64,000 nt of DNA, taken from positions 267,107 through 331,106 of the forward strand of contig CALWVV010000001.1 in the NCBI GenBank assembly GCA_944385035.1, given 5' to 3'. The notes beneath the pieces were generated by a model. It saw only the letters and a list, made by a program, of their open reading frames with translations, was not told the origin of the DNA and ran no database searches. This stretch comes from an uncultured Oscillospiraceae bacterium (GTDB taxonomy: Bacteria; Bacillota; Clostridia; Oscillospirales; Oscillospiraceae). Each line of letters begins with the position of its first letter. Positions within the stretch are counted from its first letter, which is position 1. Below, piece by piece: positions 24,925 through 33,499 of the stretch. The position numbers and the translations under genes were made by a program.

Positions 24925-25941
24925 TCAGTACCTTCCAAATGTACAATTCGGCCAGTGACACTCCCTGCACAGCTGGCACAATCCGCCGTTCCCCAATTTC
25001 ACCAGATCTTCCTTGGTCAGCTTTTCTCCAGTAAAAAGCTGCGGCAGCAACACATCAAACATGGTGGTAGGCAGACTGATTGCCGCTCCGGGGACTCCCA
25101 GAATCGCAGTCTCGCCCAGGTAGGCAACCAACGTCATATTTCCCGGCTGGGCGGGGACCCCGTGGCAGATGATTTCCGCCCCCAGTTTCCGAATGGCTCC
25201 GGGCGTCAGGTCGTCCGGATCCACGGACATACCACCTGTAAAGATTATCAAATCGGCCCCCAGCTCCTGATAACGCTTTCCGGCCGCTGCAATCATTTCC
25301 AGATCATCGTCACACACCGTTACTCCCAAAAGCTCAGCGGGATACGCAGTCAGTTTTTCCCGCACCACCGGCTCAAATTTATCCTGAATTCTCCCATGAT
25401 ATACCTCACTTCCCGTGACCACAACGCCAATGTTCTTTCTCTGATACGGCCGCAGGTCCAACAGCTTTCTGTCCCGGCAAAGCGCTTCTGCCTGGGCGAT
25501 CTGCTCCTCTTTTGTCACAAGAGGCACAATCCGCATCGATGCCAAACGGTCACCGGGCTGCACCGGATAGTGGTCCGGAAGGGTGGCTATGGTAATATCT
25601 CCAATTTCGTTCACTGCTCTGAGCAGCTGCGTATCCACCCGGAACATTCCTCGTTCATCGGCGATCAGCAACATTTTGCCCTCACTGGGTCCGGTATAGT
25701 GGGCGTTGTCCAGCTTAGTCATAGCAGCCAAACGCACCGCAGCCTCCTCTTCATGGAGCTCGCCCGCAGTTTCCTCCCATACAAACACCATCCGTTTGCC
25801 ATAGTCCAGCAGCGCCGGAACGTCTTCCGGGCGTATGACATGCCCCCGCTTGAATGCCGGGCCTTTAAATCCATCATACATAGCCGTAACATCATGGCAA
25901 AGCTCCATGCCGACCGCATCTTCGACCTTTACTTTTTTCAT
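24925..25941 (-). CDS. MoeA-like molybdopterin-binding protein with Cys-rich tail
   Basis: 338 aa, shorter than classical MoeA (about 400). The MoCF domain is clear: NIGVVVTGSEVYHGRI, GVTVCDDDLEMIAAA, DLIIFTGGMSVDPDDLTPGA and GVPAQPGNMTLVAYL, followed by ILGVPGAAISLPTTMFDVLL. The N-terminal linker domain (MKKVKVEDAVGMELCHDVT) replaces the usual MoeA arms. The C-terminus, CQLCRECHWPNCTFGRY, has four cysteines and may bind metal. This form is common beside molybdenum hydroxylase genes in Clostridia. It probably inserts molybdate into adenylylated molybdopterin. Ribosome site AAGGGAG 7 nt before the ATG. Confidence 0.88.
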   Translation of the reverse strand: MKKVKVEDAVGMELCHDVTAMYDGFKGPAFKRGHVIRPEDVPALLDYGKRMVFVWEETAGELHEEEAAVRLAAMTKLDNAHYTGPSEGKMLLIADERGMFRVDTQLLRAVNEIGDITIATLPDHYPVQPGDRLASMRIVPLVTKEEQIAQAEALCRDRKLLDLRPYQRKNIGVVVTGSEVYHGRIQDKFEPVVREKLTAYPAELLGVTVCDDDLEMIAAAGKRYQELGADLIIFTGGMSVDPDDLTPGAIRKLGAEIICHGVPAQPGNMTLVAYLGETAILGVPGAAISLPTTMFDVLLPQLFTGEKLTKEDLVKLGNGGLCQLCRECHWPNCTFGRY

Positions 25942-26005
25942 TGCAGAACTCCCTTCTGTCTCCTGCCCATCCAGGCCGTTTGTTCAGCCCCCGATTGCGC
26001 ACCGC

Positions 26006-27046
26006 TCAATGTTCCAGCAGCAAGATTGATTTTCTGGGAAAACTGACCTGCACGGTGTCCGCACGCATGTTCTCCCAGGTTTCCTTGTCCACTTCCCAGC
26101 CGATTAGAACGCCGTCTTCCTTTCCTTCGGGCCGCAGCATAACGACAAAGGAAAACGGATTTTCCACTTCTTCCATGACCCGGAACAAAAACGCGTTTTC
26201 TCCGTTACCCGGAACAATATCATGCATTCGGATGCCAAGATAGCCCGCCCTGTTGTCATCATTGATTTTCAGCTCCACGCCCCAATCGGCTGCATACACG
26301 CGGCCAGCTCTCCCTCGAACCAATCTGGAAATGTTTTTGCAGCCGGTCATAATTGCCCCTGCCTTGGTTTGGGGGTTCTCAAATACGGCCTGCTTTTTTC
26401 CCTGCACTTCCACCCGGCCGCGGTCCATGACCGCAATGGAATCTGCAAGGCGGAACACTTCATCCCGGTCATGGGAGACCAATAAAACACTTTTTCCAAA
26501 CTGGCGGATCACATGCCGCACTTCTTGCTCCAACCGAAACCGCAGCTGGCTATCCAGCGCGGAAAAGGGTTCATCCAGCAAGAGCAGTTTCGGAGCCGAG
26601 ACCAGCACTCTGGCCAAAGCCACCCGCTGCTGCTGGCCGCCGGAGAGCTGGTGGGGATAATGTCGCGCCTGGTCCGTCAATCCGAAGCGCTCCATAGCCT
26701 CTTCGACCAAAGCCATCCGCTTTTCTTTGCTGTTCTCCCGCCACGCCCCAGCCCAGATATTCTGACGCACTGTCATATGGGGAAACAAGGCGTAGTTCTG
26801 AAATACCACCCCTACCCGCCGTTGCTGAGGGCTTACATTGATTCCCTTTTCCGAGTCAAATACGCTCGTCCCATCGACTACAATGCGCCCCCGGTCCGGC
26901 CGTTCAATTCCGGCAATGCATTTCAGCGTCATGCTTTTTCCGCACCCAGATGCCCCCAGAAGTGCCAGCGTTTCCTCCTGCGCCTCCAGCTTCACTTTTA
27001 AATGAAAACTTCCAAGTCTCTTTTCAATATCCACAGAAACTGACAT
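26006..27046 (-). CDS. modC: ModC-type molybdate ABC transporter ATPase
   Basis: 346-aa ATP-binding subunit of a molybdate (or tungstate) importer. Walker A LGASGCGKSMTLKC, signature LSGGQQQRVALARVL, Walker B LLLLDEPFSALD and switch His LLVSHDRDE are all intact. The region after residue 265 is a TOBE-type regulatory domain that in ModC binds oxyanion. The ATG follows the modB stop by one base (TGAGATG), so translation is coupled. Substrate is assigned from the neighbouring modA and molybdopterin genes. Confidence 0.93.
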   Translation of the reverse strand: MSVSVDIEKRLGSFHLKVKLEAQEETLALLGASGCGKSMTLKCIAGIERPDRGRIVVDGTSVFDSEKGINVSPQQRRVGVVFQNYALFPHMTVRQNIWAGAWRENSKEKRMALVEEAMERFGLTDQARHYPHQLSGGQQQRVALARVLVSAPKLLLLDEPFSALDSQLRFRLEQEVRHVIRQFGKSVLLVSHDRDEVFRLADSIAVMDRGRVEVQGKKQAVFENPQTKAGAIMTGCKNISRLVRGRAGRVYAADWGVELKINDDNRAGYLGIRMHDIVPGNGENAFLFRVMEEVENPFSFVVMLRPEGKEDGVLIGWEVDKETWENMRADTVQVSFPRKSILLLEH

Positions 27047-27047
27047 C

Positions 27048-27728
27048 TCAGTTCCCCCTTACCGGTTTCCTTGCCGACGTTCGTTTTTCCAACAGGTTCA
27101 GTGCCAGCAATACCGCAAAGGAGATGGCCATATTACACAGCACCCACTGAAAAGCCAGTTCGTCATTGTTGGTACGCCAAAGCTGATAGACTGTCGTAGC
27201 GATTGTTGCCGTCTTGCCGGGGGTGTAGCCGGCAATCATGCTGGTAGCCCCAAATTCTCCCAGCGCCCTGGCAAAGGCTAATACGGTCCCCGCCAGGATC
27301 CCCTGGCGGCAGCAGGGCATTCGGATTCGCCAAAATATATATGTATTGGACAGCCCCAGACTCTGCGCTGAATAGGCCAGCGTCTCATCAAAGGATTCAA
27401 AGGCCCCTCGGGCAGTACGGTACATCAAGGGGAATATGACCACCACAGTAGCAAAGATTGCAGACCACCAAGTCATCGTCAGTTTGAGACCAAATACATC
27501 TAAAAACCATGCACCAACCAGACGCTTCGGCCCCAGCACACGCAAAAGCAAATACCCTACCACCGTGGGCGGAAGCACCAGCGGAAGTGTCAGGAGTACA
27601 TCTAAAATTCCTTTGACCATCTTTGGGGCTTTTGCAATGTAATAGGCCGCAAATATGCCTGTAAAGAAAATGATAATGGTGCTGATCCCTGCAATCCGCA
27701 GGGAATTGACCAGAGGGAACCAGTCCAC
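27048..27728 (-). CDS. modB: ModB-type molybdate ABC transporter permease
   Basis: 226 aa with five to six membrane spans. The EAA loop ARALGEFGATSMIAGYTPGKT is the ModB signature. GTG start with AAAGGTC 7 nt upstream. LPLVLPPTVVGYLLL is typical of ModB. It pairs with the adjacent ModA and ModC. Confidence 0.93.
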   Translation of the reverse strand: MDWFPLVNSLRIAGISTIIIFFTGIFAAYYIAKAPKMVKGILDVLLTLPLVLPPTVVGYLLLRVLGPKRLVGAWFLDVFGLKLTMTWWSAIFATVVVIFPLMYRTARGAFESFDETLAYSAQSLGLSNTYIFWRIRMPCCRQGILAGTVLAFARALGEFGATSMIAGYTPGKTATIATTVYQLWRTNNDELAFQWVLCNMAISFAVLLALNLLEKRTSARKPVRGN

Positions 27729-27791
27729 ACGTTCACGACCTTTGCTTTTTGATGCCGGGAAGCCAGCTTCCGTTTCAACCGCCTGAGCACT

Positions 27792-28658
27792 TTAAGACAC
27801 AGGTGTAAACCCTACTTTCTCAAACACCTCATCCCCGGCTTCACCAGTCAGATATGTCAGAAAGTCCTTCGCTTGCTGAGGATGTTCGGAGCTGTTTATT
27901 ACCGCGGCTGGATAGATGACCTGGCCGCACATCTCTGCAGTGGCAGTATCCACAACCGTAAGCCCTGCAGAAAAGGCATCGGTCTGATAGATTATGCCGC
28001 AATCCACCACCGCCTCAGAAACTTGAGTGGTCACTTCCTTCACATTGGAGCCATACGTAATACAGCCGGAAGCTGCAAGATCTTTTTCTCTCAGCGCAAA
28101 GTAATCAAAAATTTTCTGAGTATATTGCCCCACAGGCACGTCTGCATTTCCCATGGCCAGAAGAGCAGATCCCTCGTTCAACTTCTGCGCCAATTCTTTG
28201 TAGGAATAAATCCCAGCCGGATTTCCCTCCGGCACGGCCAGCGCCACCTTGTTTTCCAAAATATTGAATCGGCTGTCGGCAAGAACAAAGTCCAACTGTT
28301 CCGTATTTATCTGAGAATCCGCGCTGATATCAAGCTGATCCATTTGCTTTTGTCCCGCAGAGATAAAAATATCCACCTCCGCCCCCTCCTGAATCTGAGT
28401 TTTGAGCGTACCGGAAGAGTCAAAATTAAACACAAGGCTGACATCCTGGTGTTCCTGCTCGTACTGTTCTCCAAGCTCCGTGAGGGTTTCCGTCATCGAA
28501 GCGGCCGCAAATACAATAAGCTCTACCGGCTCAGAGACTTGCTGGGAACTGCCGGAAGCGTTCCCCGAAGACGAAACGCTATTCCTATGATCTTTTCCGC
28601 AGGAAGCCAGGGAAAAAGCCAGCACCCCAGCAAGGATCAACGCAAAATACTTCTTCAT
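27792..28658 (-). CDS. modA: ModA-type molybdate-binding lipoprotein
   Basis: 288-aa extracytoplasmic receptor for molybdate or tungstate. Signal peptide MKKYFALILAGVLAFSLASC with lipobox LASC; Cys20 should be lipidated. A Ser-rich linker follows, then ELIVFAAASMTETLTELGEQ, the ModA start with its oxyanion-binding serine. FNFDSSGTLKTQIQEGAEVD provides the second binding loop. First gene of the modABC-moeA-moaA-moaC-mog block. An inverted repeat (TTACA-CA-TGTAA) lies about 50 nt upstream and might be an operator. Confidence 0.93.
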   Translation of the reverse strand: MKKYFALILAGVLAFSLASCGKDHRNSVSSSGNASGSSQQVSEPVELIVFAAASMTETLTELGEQYEQEHQDVSLVFNFDSSGTLKTQIQEGAEVDIFISAGQKQMDQLDISADSQINTEQLDFVLADSRFNILENKVALAVPEGNPAGIYSYKELAQKLNEGSALLAMGNADVPVGQYTQKIFDYFALREKDLAASGCITYGSNVKEVTTQVSEAVVDCGIIYQTDAFSAGLTVVDTATAEMCGQVIYPAAVINSSEHPQQAKDFLTYLTGEAGDEVFEKVGFTPVS

Positions 28659-28709
28659 CCACTACCATTCCTTTCTTGTTTCATCCATTTCTCAAACCCC
28701 AATCGGGTT

Positions 28710-28721
28710 TTACACATGTAA
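28710..28721. promoter_or_regulatory. Inverted repeat upstream of modA (possible operator)
   Basis: TTACA and TGTAA separated by 2 nt, inside a region reading TCGTTACATGTGTAAAAC on the modA strand. It bears a loose likeness to ModE boxes (CGTTATA-type arms), but no ModE-like gene is in the window. Weak evidence. Confidence 0.3.
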
Positions 28722-28807
28722 CGATCGGCAATAAGCCCTCAAAGGCCAGGCCGCTGCAGCCGCCATATCAAGAAACCTGCGCACCCTGCCGGTTTCTGCG
28801 GCCAAAT

Positions 28808-28852
28808 AAATGAGACTGCTGCAGAACATTTGATTCTGCAGCAGTCTCATTT
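28808..28852 (-). terminator. Terminator of the hydroxylase accessory operon
   Basis: AAATGAGACTGCTGCAGAA pairs perfectly with TTCTGCAGCAGTCTCATTT, a 19-bp stem around a 7-nt loop. On the minus strand it is followed by ATTTGG after T residues. It separates the XdhC-type gene from modA and marks two transcription units. Confidence 0.85.
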
Positions 28853-28925
28853 TTCCACAAAGCAGTTCATTGAGTAAGAAATATTCCCTGCCGTAGTTCG
28901 GAACAGCAGAACCAAGCAACGTTTA

Positions 28926-29900
28926 TCAAGTGTCTTGTGTTGCTCTGAAGTGAATCAGTTGTGCAGCAATGGAAATGGCAATTTCCTCCGGGGTCTGTCC
29001 TCCTATCGGCAGTCCAATGGGGGTAACAATGCGGGAAAGCGCCTGCTGTGAAAAACCGCATTTCTGCAGCATTTCAAAGGAATACTGTGCTTTCCGTTTG
29101 CTTCCGATCACTCCAATATAGCGGGCCGGCGTGCAAAGCACCTGTTGCTGCACCAAAAGGTCATAATCATGGCCACGGGTCATAATACAGACATAATCAT
29201 GCTCCGTTATGGAAATTTCCTGAGGAATGTTTGAAAAATCGATCTGCTTGACCTTGTACGCAAGGGGAAACAGTTCCCGCGAGGCAAATTCCTCACGATT
29301 TTCCAGAACTACGCAAGGAAAATCCAGCGGATACAGAACAGGAACCAATGCCTGAGCCACATGGCCACCGCCGAAAATATAGACCAAGCCGGGGCGATGA
29401 ATTTGTTGCGTGAACCACCTGGCCCCCTCCCACTCCAAAATCCTGGGAGGAGCCGGCAGCGACGATGAATCCTGTACGGTCAGTTCCCCATGTTCCAGCG
29501 GAGTGCACAGCCAGAGCGGCTTTCCCGCCTCAAAAGCTGCTGCAACTGTTTCACACACAGCCGCAATTTTGGTGTCGTGCCCTTGAATTGGTAAAAAATG
29601 GGCCTTCACCTGTCCGCCGCATACCATATCCAGTTGTCCCGGTCCCGTCTGATTCAACGAAAAAATCCGGCACTGCGGCCTCTGGGTGGGATCGCACTTT
29701 AATATTTGCTGCGCCGTTTCAATACAGCGGCTTTCCACCGCTCCGCCTCCCACAGTGCCAGCCACCCGCCCCTGGCTGCCCACCAGCATGCGTGCGCCCG
29801 CACCTCGCGGGACAGAGCCGGAGCTGGCAGTCAAGGTGACCAAAACCGTGTCTTCTCCCTTGAGCGTCATATTTTTCAACGCATGAAACAGCCTTTTCAA
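28926..29900 (-). CDS. XdhC/CoxI-family molybdenum hydroxylase chaperone
   Basis: 324 aa. XdhC-type proteins bind molybdenum cofactor, help sulfurate it and deliver it to xanthine dehydrogenase-like enzymes. The N-terminal XdhC_CoxI domain reads LVTLTASSGSVPRGAGARML and GTVGGGAVESRCIE; the C-terminal domain has a Rossmann motif VYIFGGGHVAQALVPVL and ends MTRGHDYDLLVQQQVL, YIGVIGSKRK and GLPIGGQTPEEIAISI. TTG start with GGAGG 8 nt upstream. It lies 29 nt after the MocA-like gene, last of its operon. Confidence 0.93.
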   Translation of the reverse strand: MKRLFHALKNMTLKGEDTVLVTLTASSGSVPRGAGARMLVGSQGRVAGTVGGGAVESRCIETAQQILKCDPTQRPQCRIFSLNQTGPGQLDMVCGGQVKAHFLPIQGHDTKIAAVCETVAAAFEAGKPLWLCTPLEHGELTVQDSSSLPAPPRILEWEGARWFTQQIHRPGLVYIFGGGHVAQALVPVLYPLDFPCVVLENREEFASRELFPLAYKVKQIDFSNIPQEISITEHDYVCIMTRGHDYDLLVQQQVLCTPARYIGVIGSKRKAQYSFEMLQKCGFSQQALSRIVTPIGLPIGGQTPEEIAISIAAQLIHFRATQDT

Positions 29901-29929
29901 CCCTTGCGCCTCCGTCCCTTTATGCTTTG

Positions 29930-30538
29930 TTACATACCACTTCGCTGCATGTTCCAGTGGTCATAGTACTCCAAAAGCTTCTGATAATCCTGGGGCGAAT
30001 CCGCATCCATCAGAACGGCAGCATCTTCTGTCTCCATAAATTTGCTCTCGAGTTTTCCGGAACGCAGAAGCCCTTTTAACCCATCCGTCCCCTTCCAGGT
30101 CTGCACTGTATGCACAGCCTCCGCGTTCAGCAAAATGGGATGCCCCCCACGGCCATGGCAGCTGGGACGCACCACCGGAGCATCCAGTTCACACATTGCA
30201 CGAAGGGTGTCCGGCGAAACCAGGGGAATGTCACCAGGCATAATAAATACCCGCTCCGCCTCCGCAGTGAGCTGAGCCAGACCAAGCTGGATAGAGGTCA
30301 GCATGTCGGTCGTTGCATATTGCGCATTACGGCACAGTGTGACAGAGGAAAACCGAAGATGTTCTTCCAGCAATTGTCCTTGAAAACCAGTCACAACAAT
30401 AATCTGACCGGCTCCCCCAGCACGCAGGCTGTCAATCGTATGCTGGATCACAGTAGCTGTCCCCAGCGGAAGCAGGGGCTTAAACCGGTGCATTCTGGAG
30501 GAAAGCCCGGCCGCGGCAATCACAGCGGAAATATACAT
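29930..30538 (-). CDS. MocA-like molybdenum cofactor cytidylyltransferase
   Basis: 202-aa NTP-transferase. It would convert the cofactor to the cytosine dinucleotide form used by xanthine dehydrogenase-family enzymes. The N-terminal nucleotide motif VIAAAGLSSRMHRFKPLLPL is the signature, followed by VVTGFQGQLLEEHL, FIMPGDIPLVSPDTL and VRPSCHGRGGHPIL. The ATG with AAAGGAG 6 nt upstream is preferred over an earlier in-frame start. The neighbouring chaperone and hydroxylase genes support MocA rather than MobA. Confidence 0.88.
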   Translation of the reverse strand: MYISAVIAAAGLSSRMHRFKPLLPLGTATVIQHTIDSLRAGGAGQIIVVTGFQGQLLEEHLRFSSVTLCRNAQYATTDMLTSIQLGLAQLTAEAERVFIMPGDIPLVSPDTLRAMCELDAPVVRPSCHGRGGHPILLNAEAVHTVQTWKGTDGLKGLLRSGKLESKFMETEDAAVLMDADSPQDYQKLLEYYDHWNMQRSGM

Positions 30539-30590
30539 ATTCTGCTCCTTTCTCTGCGCCACAGCCGGTTTCTCCAGTCAAACCGCGATA

Positions 30591-32015
30591 TCAGGGAATG
30601 ATGTCCTCATCTTTCTGGGCAGGATCCATATACTTGATGGTCCAGCCAGTCCAAATGCAGATCAGGGACATGATAGGATTCAGCATTGCAAAGAACATAA
30701 AGGGAGCATACTGACCGGTCGCTACGCCTAAGGTGCCCAAGATAAACGCGCCGTCTGTTCCATAAGGGCAAAACGGAGCACAGAGGGTGCCTACGTCCTC
30801 CAGAATACGGGACAGGTTTTTGGGATGCAGGTTGCGGTCACGGAAGGTCTGGCGGAACATCCGGCCGGGCAGCACAATGGCGACATACTGAACGCCAGTG
30901 GCAAAATTGGTAAACAGGGTAGAAAACACCGTCGTCGTCATCATCGCCTTGTCGCTCTTGGCGTGGGAAAGGATCTTTTCCACCACACTATGGACCATTC
31001 CTGTGCGCTCCACGATTCCGGCAAAGGCCAGCGCAATTAAAATCAGGGCAATGGTGTCCATCATACCAGACAGGCCGCCCCGGTTGACCAGCTTGTTGAT
31101 GGCCTCAACGCCGGTGTCCATGCTGACACCAGTATAGGCGGCTCCCAGCACCTGAGACAGCGTGGCCCCCTGGAATGCGATGGCAAATATACCGCCTAAC
31201 GCCGCTACCCCCAGCAGTCCAGGGATAGCAGGGACCTTGAATATGACCATCAGCAGCACGCAGATGGGAGGGATCAGCATAATAGGGCTAATGTTAAAGC
31301 AGGCATCCAGCGTCTCCAGATACAGATCAATGGTACCAAGATCGGCATTTTCTCCCACCACCGAAATTCCCAGTATTCCATAGATAATCAGTGCAACGAT
31401 ATAAGAAGGAGTCGTAGTATAGACCATGTGCTTCATGTGAGAGAACACGGTGGTACCTGCCATAGCGGGAGCCAGATTGGTGGTATCAGAGAGCGGCGAA
31501 ATTTTATCTCCAAAATAGGCTCCGGAAATAATAGCGCCGCAAGTCATTCCGGCGTTGACACCCAGACCGGCACCCACGCCCATCAACGCAACTCCCACGG
31601 TTCCCATGGTGCTCCAGGAGCTTCCTGTAAAGGTAGAAACCAACGTACAAAGCAGGCAGGCCGTGAGCAGGAAGATCTTCGGAGAGATCCAAGTCAGGCC
31701 GTAGTAAATCATAGTGGGCACAATACCGCCCAGCATCCAGGTGCCAATGACCATGCCAATGATCAGCATAATCAGCATGGCAGGGGCAGAGGCTTTGATG
31801 GTGTCGCAAATACCAGCCTCCATTTCCGTCCATTTGTAACCGGACAGAATGCCAACAATTCCCGCGACCGCCGCGGCCAGCACCAGCGGCATGTGTGCCG
31901 AGGTTCCAAACAGCATGATGCCGCTGAGGATCAATGCAAAGGTAATCACAAATACGATTGCCGACTTTCCAAAATCTACCGGGGCTTTTTTTACTTCATT
32001 GGTTGTCTTAGCCAT
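30591..32015 (-). CDS. NhaC-type Na+/H+ antiporter
   Basis: 474-aa membrane protein with about 12 spans. GSSWSTMGTVGVALMGVGAG, GAIISGAYFGDKISPLSDTT and LCAPFCPYGTDGAFIL are NhaC-family signatures. ATG chosen behind GGGAGAG; a start 15 nt earlier lacks a ribosome site. It is inserted between the hydroxylase subunits and their accessory genes, 135 nt after the FAD subunit. NhaC-like proteins in catabolic operons can exchange organic acids or amines for ions, so the real substrate here might be linked to the hydroxylase reaction (inference). Confidence 0.88.
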   Translation of the reverse strand: MAKTTNEVKKAPVDFGKSAIVFVITFALILSGIMLFGTSAHMPLVLAAAVAGIVGILSGYKWTEMEAGICDTIKASAPAMLIMLIIGMVIGTWMLGGIVPTMIYYGLTWISPKIFLLTACLLCTLVSTFTGSSWSTMGTVGVALMGVGAGLGVNAGMTCGAIISGAYFGDKISPLSDTTNLAPAMAGTTVFSHMKHMVYTTTPSYIVALIIYGILGISVVGENADLGTIDLYLETLDACFNISPIMLIPPICVLLMVIFKVPAIPGLLGVAALGGIFAIAFQGATLSQVLGAAYTGVSMDTGVEAINKLVNRGGLSGMMDTIALILIALAFAGIVERTGMVHSVVEKILSHAKSDKAMMTTTVFSTLFTNFATGVQYVAIVLPGRMFRQTFRDRNLHPKNLSRILEDVGTLCAPFCPYGTDGAFILGTLGVATGQYAPFMFFAMLNPIMSLICIWTGWTIKYMDPAQKDEDIIP

Positions 32016-32150
32016 AACATTCTCTCCCATCCAAATTTTTCAGGGTAATCGAAACGCACGGCCCTCTTGAGCCGTTCTGATGTCACAGATAAGCTTGGTT
32101 TTCTGGTCATACTCCCTCAAAATTTTTATCTCTCTTGGACAAACAACACA

Positions 32151-33026
32151 TTACAGTTCGGCCGCTCCAATCAGCTCCACAACATCGTAAACCACACCTT
32201 TTGCTGCACGTTCCTTATATAGCTGCTCTGCCTCTGTCAGCTTCAGCTTGGGCGGCCGGGTTCGCTTCAGACGAATCTGCCGGATCTGATCTGCCAGCAG
32301 CTGCGCCGCTTGTTCCGCAGTGAGCAGGTCGGCCAACAAGCCCGGATTGGGAAAAGCACACGGCCTGCGGTCAATAGCGCCGACAAAAGCGCTCAGGACC
32401 TCCGGTTTCCCGCTGTAGTTTTTCCAGGCTGCGCACAGGGATATTTGTGCAATGGTCACTTCCCTGCGGCTGCCAAGCTTAACAAAGCAGCTGTTCAGCT
32501 CCTTGTCAATGGGCAGATATATGGCAGTTAAAATTTCCCCCTGCTGCAAGCAGGTCTTCCCATCGGGAAACAGGAACTCGTCCATGTCTACCCTTCGGCT
32601 TCCGTCCTGGCTGAGGATCTCCAGTTGCCCATGATATAGAAATATACAAGGTGCAATGTCGCCCGCAGGGGAAGCGTTTACAAGGCTGCCCCCCAAAGTT
32701 CCCTTATTTCTGACCTGCTGGGATCCCACATGGCTGCACGCCATGTAAAGTCCACGAAAATAGCGGCGAATCAGATGATTGTCCGCTGCAGCAGCGTGAG
32801 TAACCATTGCACCGATCTTTAAATAGCCGTCCGTCGTCTCTTCCACGACACGCAGGTCCGGAATGTTCCACAAACTTAAAATACATTCATAATCCGGGTG
32901 CCGGGTGCGGATCTGCGGCATCAAATCGGTGCCACCCGCCAGCACTGCGGTGTTTGTCGGAAGAGTTGGCAGTAAGTTCTTCAGATCCTCCAGGGTGCCC
33001 GGCTGAAGGTATTCTGTCCTTGCCAT
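32151..33026 (-). CDS. FAD-binding subunit of a molybdenum hydroxylase (XdhB/CoxM-like)
   Basis: 291 aa. Binds FAD and passes electrons from the 2Fe-2S subunit to NAD or another acceptor. AVLAGGTDLMPQIR and GSQQVRNKGTLGGSLVNAS are the two FAD-binding loops. A CO_deh_flav_C domain follows (about 175-285). ATG with GGAGGAG 5 nt upstream; a GTG 6 nt earlier lies inside the preceding stop codon. No 4Fe-4S insertion, so it resembles xanthine dehydrogenase rather than 4-hydroxybenzoyl-CoA reductase. Confidence 0.92.
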   Translation of the reverse strand: MARTEYLQPGTLEDLKNLLPTLPTNTAVLAGGTDLMPQIRTRHPDYECILSLWNIPDLRVVEETTDGYLKIGAMVTHAAAADNHLIRRYFRGLYMACSHVGSQQVRNKGTLGGSLVNASPAGDIAPCIFLYHGQLEILSQDGSRRVDMDEFLFPDGKTCLQQGEILTAIYLPIDKELNSCFVKLGSRREVTIAQISLCAAWKNYSGKPEVLSAFVGAIDRRPCAFPNPGLLADLLTAEQAAQLLADQIRQIRLKRTRPPKLKLTEAEQLYKERAAKGVVYDVVELIGAAEL

Positions 33027-33028
33027 AT

Positions 33029-33499
33029 TCACTCCTCCTCACTTTGTGCCGCGGCGGCTTCCTGTACTGCAGCCTTGACTTCCCGGTATCCCGTACAGCG
33101 GCAAATATTGCCCGCGATTGCCATTTTTACTTCCTCTTGCGTGGGATGAGGATTTTTCAATAACAACGCCTTGATCGACATCACCATTCCGCTGACGCAA
33201 AAGCCGCACTGGACCGCGCTTTTTTTGATAAAAGCCTTTTGGATCACGTCCAATTCTCCGTTTTGTTCCAGCCCTTCAATGGTCCACAGCTCTCCTCCAT
33301 CCAACTGCCCGGTCATGGTCAGACAAGAATGAATCGCCTCTCCGTTAAGCATCACGGTACAGGCTCCGCACTCTCCCTCTCCACAGCCTTCCTTTGTTCC
33401 GGTCAAGCCGAGGTCATCACGAATAAAATCCAGCAGGCGTTTGCTGCCGTCCACCTCCATGGTTTCAGGCCGCCCATTTAATGTGAAATGCAGTTCCAT
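33029..33499 (-). CDS. 2Fe-2S subunit of a molybdenum hydroxylase (CoxS-like)
   Basis: 156 aa. Two 2Fe-2S domains: a plant-ferredoxin type one with CGEGECGACTVMLNG and a later Cys, and a helical one with CGFCVSGMVMSI and CRCTGYREVK. It carries electrons from the molybdenum site to FAD. The start codon overlaps the stop of the large subunit (TAATG). Length is normal for a stand-alone small subunit. Confidence 0.95.
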   Translation of the reverse strand: MELHFTLNGRPETMEVDGSKRLLDFIRDDLGLTGTKEGCGEGECGACTVMLNGEAIHSCLTMTGQLDGGELWTIEGLEQNGELDVIQKAFIKKSAVQCGFCVSGMVMSIKALLLKNPHPTQEEVKMAIAGNICRCTGYREVKAAVQEAAAAQSEEE

